The translations under genes were made by a program, and so were the position numbers. Shown in pieces: positions 62,931 to 64,000 of a stretch of DNA of 64,000 nt (its first letter is position 1; the number at the start of each line of letters is the position of its first letter). Under the pieces are notes generated by a model. It was not told the origin of the DNA. It searched no databases and saw nothing but the letters and a program-made list of their open reading frames with translations. Location: positions 5,973,606-6,037,605 of the forward strand of contig NC_063181.1 in assembly GCF_023159225.1 (NCBI RefSeq). Direction: 5' to 3'. This stretch comes from Perognathus longimembris pacificus. Its lineage: Eukaryota; Chordata; Mammalia; Rodentia; Heteromyidae.

Positions 62931-64000
62931 GTTGGGTGTCACTTCTACTGTGATGGCTCCTCTACAGGTTGAGGCACATCTGCTGTGTACTGGGCAGCTT
63001 GGGAGTGAGAAGTAAAAATCGAAGAATTAGGCAAAGAAAGCGCATTTTTGCCCCCTCAATTACGATTTTGAGATTATCTTTCTAATAAGCACAAGAAAAA
63101 TTATGCTAAATAATAAATATATATACACGTCTGTCTTCTTAAAGGCATTTATACAAGGTCTTAAAGAACGTCATTATTAAAATGATATCCACTTTCCCCA
63201 AAGACCCAAATCAGCGATGCACCATTGTTTCAGCCCCTTCTAGTTCCTTCCACTTGGATTTCACAGTGAAATCAATTGTCACTGGCTTTGGCTGCTCACT
63301 GTGTAATTTATTCCAGTCTACAGGTTTCAGTAACAAAGCAGCCCCATCGGTCTATCTTCAGCCCTCAAAGAGGATTCCATTTATCAGTCTCCTTTATTGA
63401 TTCTTCTGTTAAAGAACTGACTCAACCTGTGCCAAGCAACAAAATAAATTCCTGCTCATGGCCATCTCAGAGCAGATCTTGATATCTCAAACTATATGCA
63501 TATATGAAGCGTATAATTCCATGATGGATGAATAATGTATGGATCTAGAATTGTTTTGCCACCTCAAACATGCCTGCGCAAACCCGCATTTTCAATCTTA
63601 CTGGCTTTTATGGGTTTCTGAGTGAGAATTCTATTTTCCATATCTCTTAAATCTCAAAGTCACTGTGTGCACTGTCATCGAGTAGAAGTCTACGTGTGCA
63701 TAGGCTACTTGGATATGTTGCATTTAACGCTGATTAAAATCTTTTCACCACAATGTGTACATTTGGGGGTCCTGTTCTCTCCTTTTCCCGATCCTTACAA
63801 GAGCATTTTCAGTTTGCAGATGTGCACATGAAAGTGAAGGTGAGGACTTATTTTTGTGAAGGTCGAATAGTTGACTTCCAGCAGCCTTAGACCAGAATAC
63901 AGATCTCCCGACTCCAGACTCTGCGGTAAACAGCCGTCCTTCTGTGAGCAAAGGCCAAAACAGGAGGAAAAGAAAACGTGGGGCAGAATACAAAGAAGCT
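62931..64000. other. Unassigned sequence to the window end
   Basis: About 1.07 kb without a recognised gene or repeat. Short open frames near 63180-63480 and 63745-63993 have no domain. Confidence 0.4.

Overview
This window is mammalian nuclear DNA, almost certainly from a rodent of the superfamily Geomyoidea (kangaroo rats, pocket mice, pocket gophers). The main evidence is nine copies of a roughly 190-200 bp dimeric SINE. Its left half is tRNA-Ala/ID-like and its right half is a second tRNA-like unit, which matches my recollection of the IDL-Geo SINE described only from Geomyoidea. A second dimer (7SL/B1-like left half, ID/Geo-like right half), much-decayed L1M copies, a MaLR LTR, MIR fragments and long (CT)n, (GT)n and (GATA)n microsatellites fit the same picture. 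The genus is not determined.

I find no recognisable protein-coding exon, tRNA, rRNA or known ncRNA gene. Open frames are short, mostly start at non-ATG codons, and carry no domain I recognise. The best open frame is 275 codons from an ATG in good context (59315 to 58488, minus strand), reported only as an unproven candidate. The window reads as intergenic or deep-intronic sequence.

Layout. 1-5 kb: a CpG-rich patch with a CTCF-like core (~0.99 kb), a possible conserved non-coding block (1.08-1.5 kb), old SINEs and a second CTCF-like site (3.78 kb). 5-10 kb: four IDL-Geo SINEs, an inverted pair of retroposon 3' ends, L1 3'-UTR-like and L1M remnants. 10-16 kb: microsatellites and one L1M split by later insertions. 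16-22 kb: a hairpin-forming tetranucleotide repeat, two SINEs, a CpG island (18.79-19.33 kb) and an alternating AT tract. 22-36 kb: mostly unassigned sequence with L1M 3' ends, a long ancient mammalian repeat (26.2-27.1 kb), SINEs, and an L1 3' end running into a GATA tract. 36-39 kb: a compact CpG island with CCAAT, GC and CRE-like boxes (36.24-36.55 kb), a perfect 5 x 70 bp minisatellite (37971-38320) and a 7SL-7SL-like dimeric SINE. 39-51 kb: repeat-poor sequence including a candidate conserved block (42.2-43.5 kb), a SINE with a long compound microsatellite tail and a CpG cluster (46.83-47.03 kb). 51-64 kb: a MaLR LTR, an L1 ORF2 scrap, a pogo/Tigger-like fossil, the 275-codon ORF, L1M 3' ends and further SINEs.

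I see no new multi-gene system. The items most worth a second look are the five-copy minisatellite, whose unit carries a near-consensus ZNF143/THAP11 (SBS) motif; the two CpG islands; the 275-codon ORF; and the homology between the right halves of the two SINE families. Motif matches, CpG counts and repeat assignments were made by eye; none was computed or searched.
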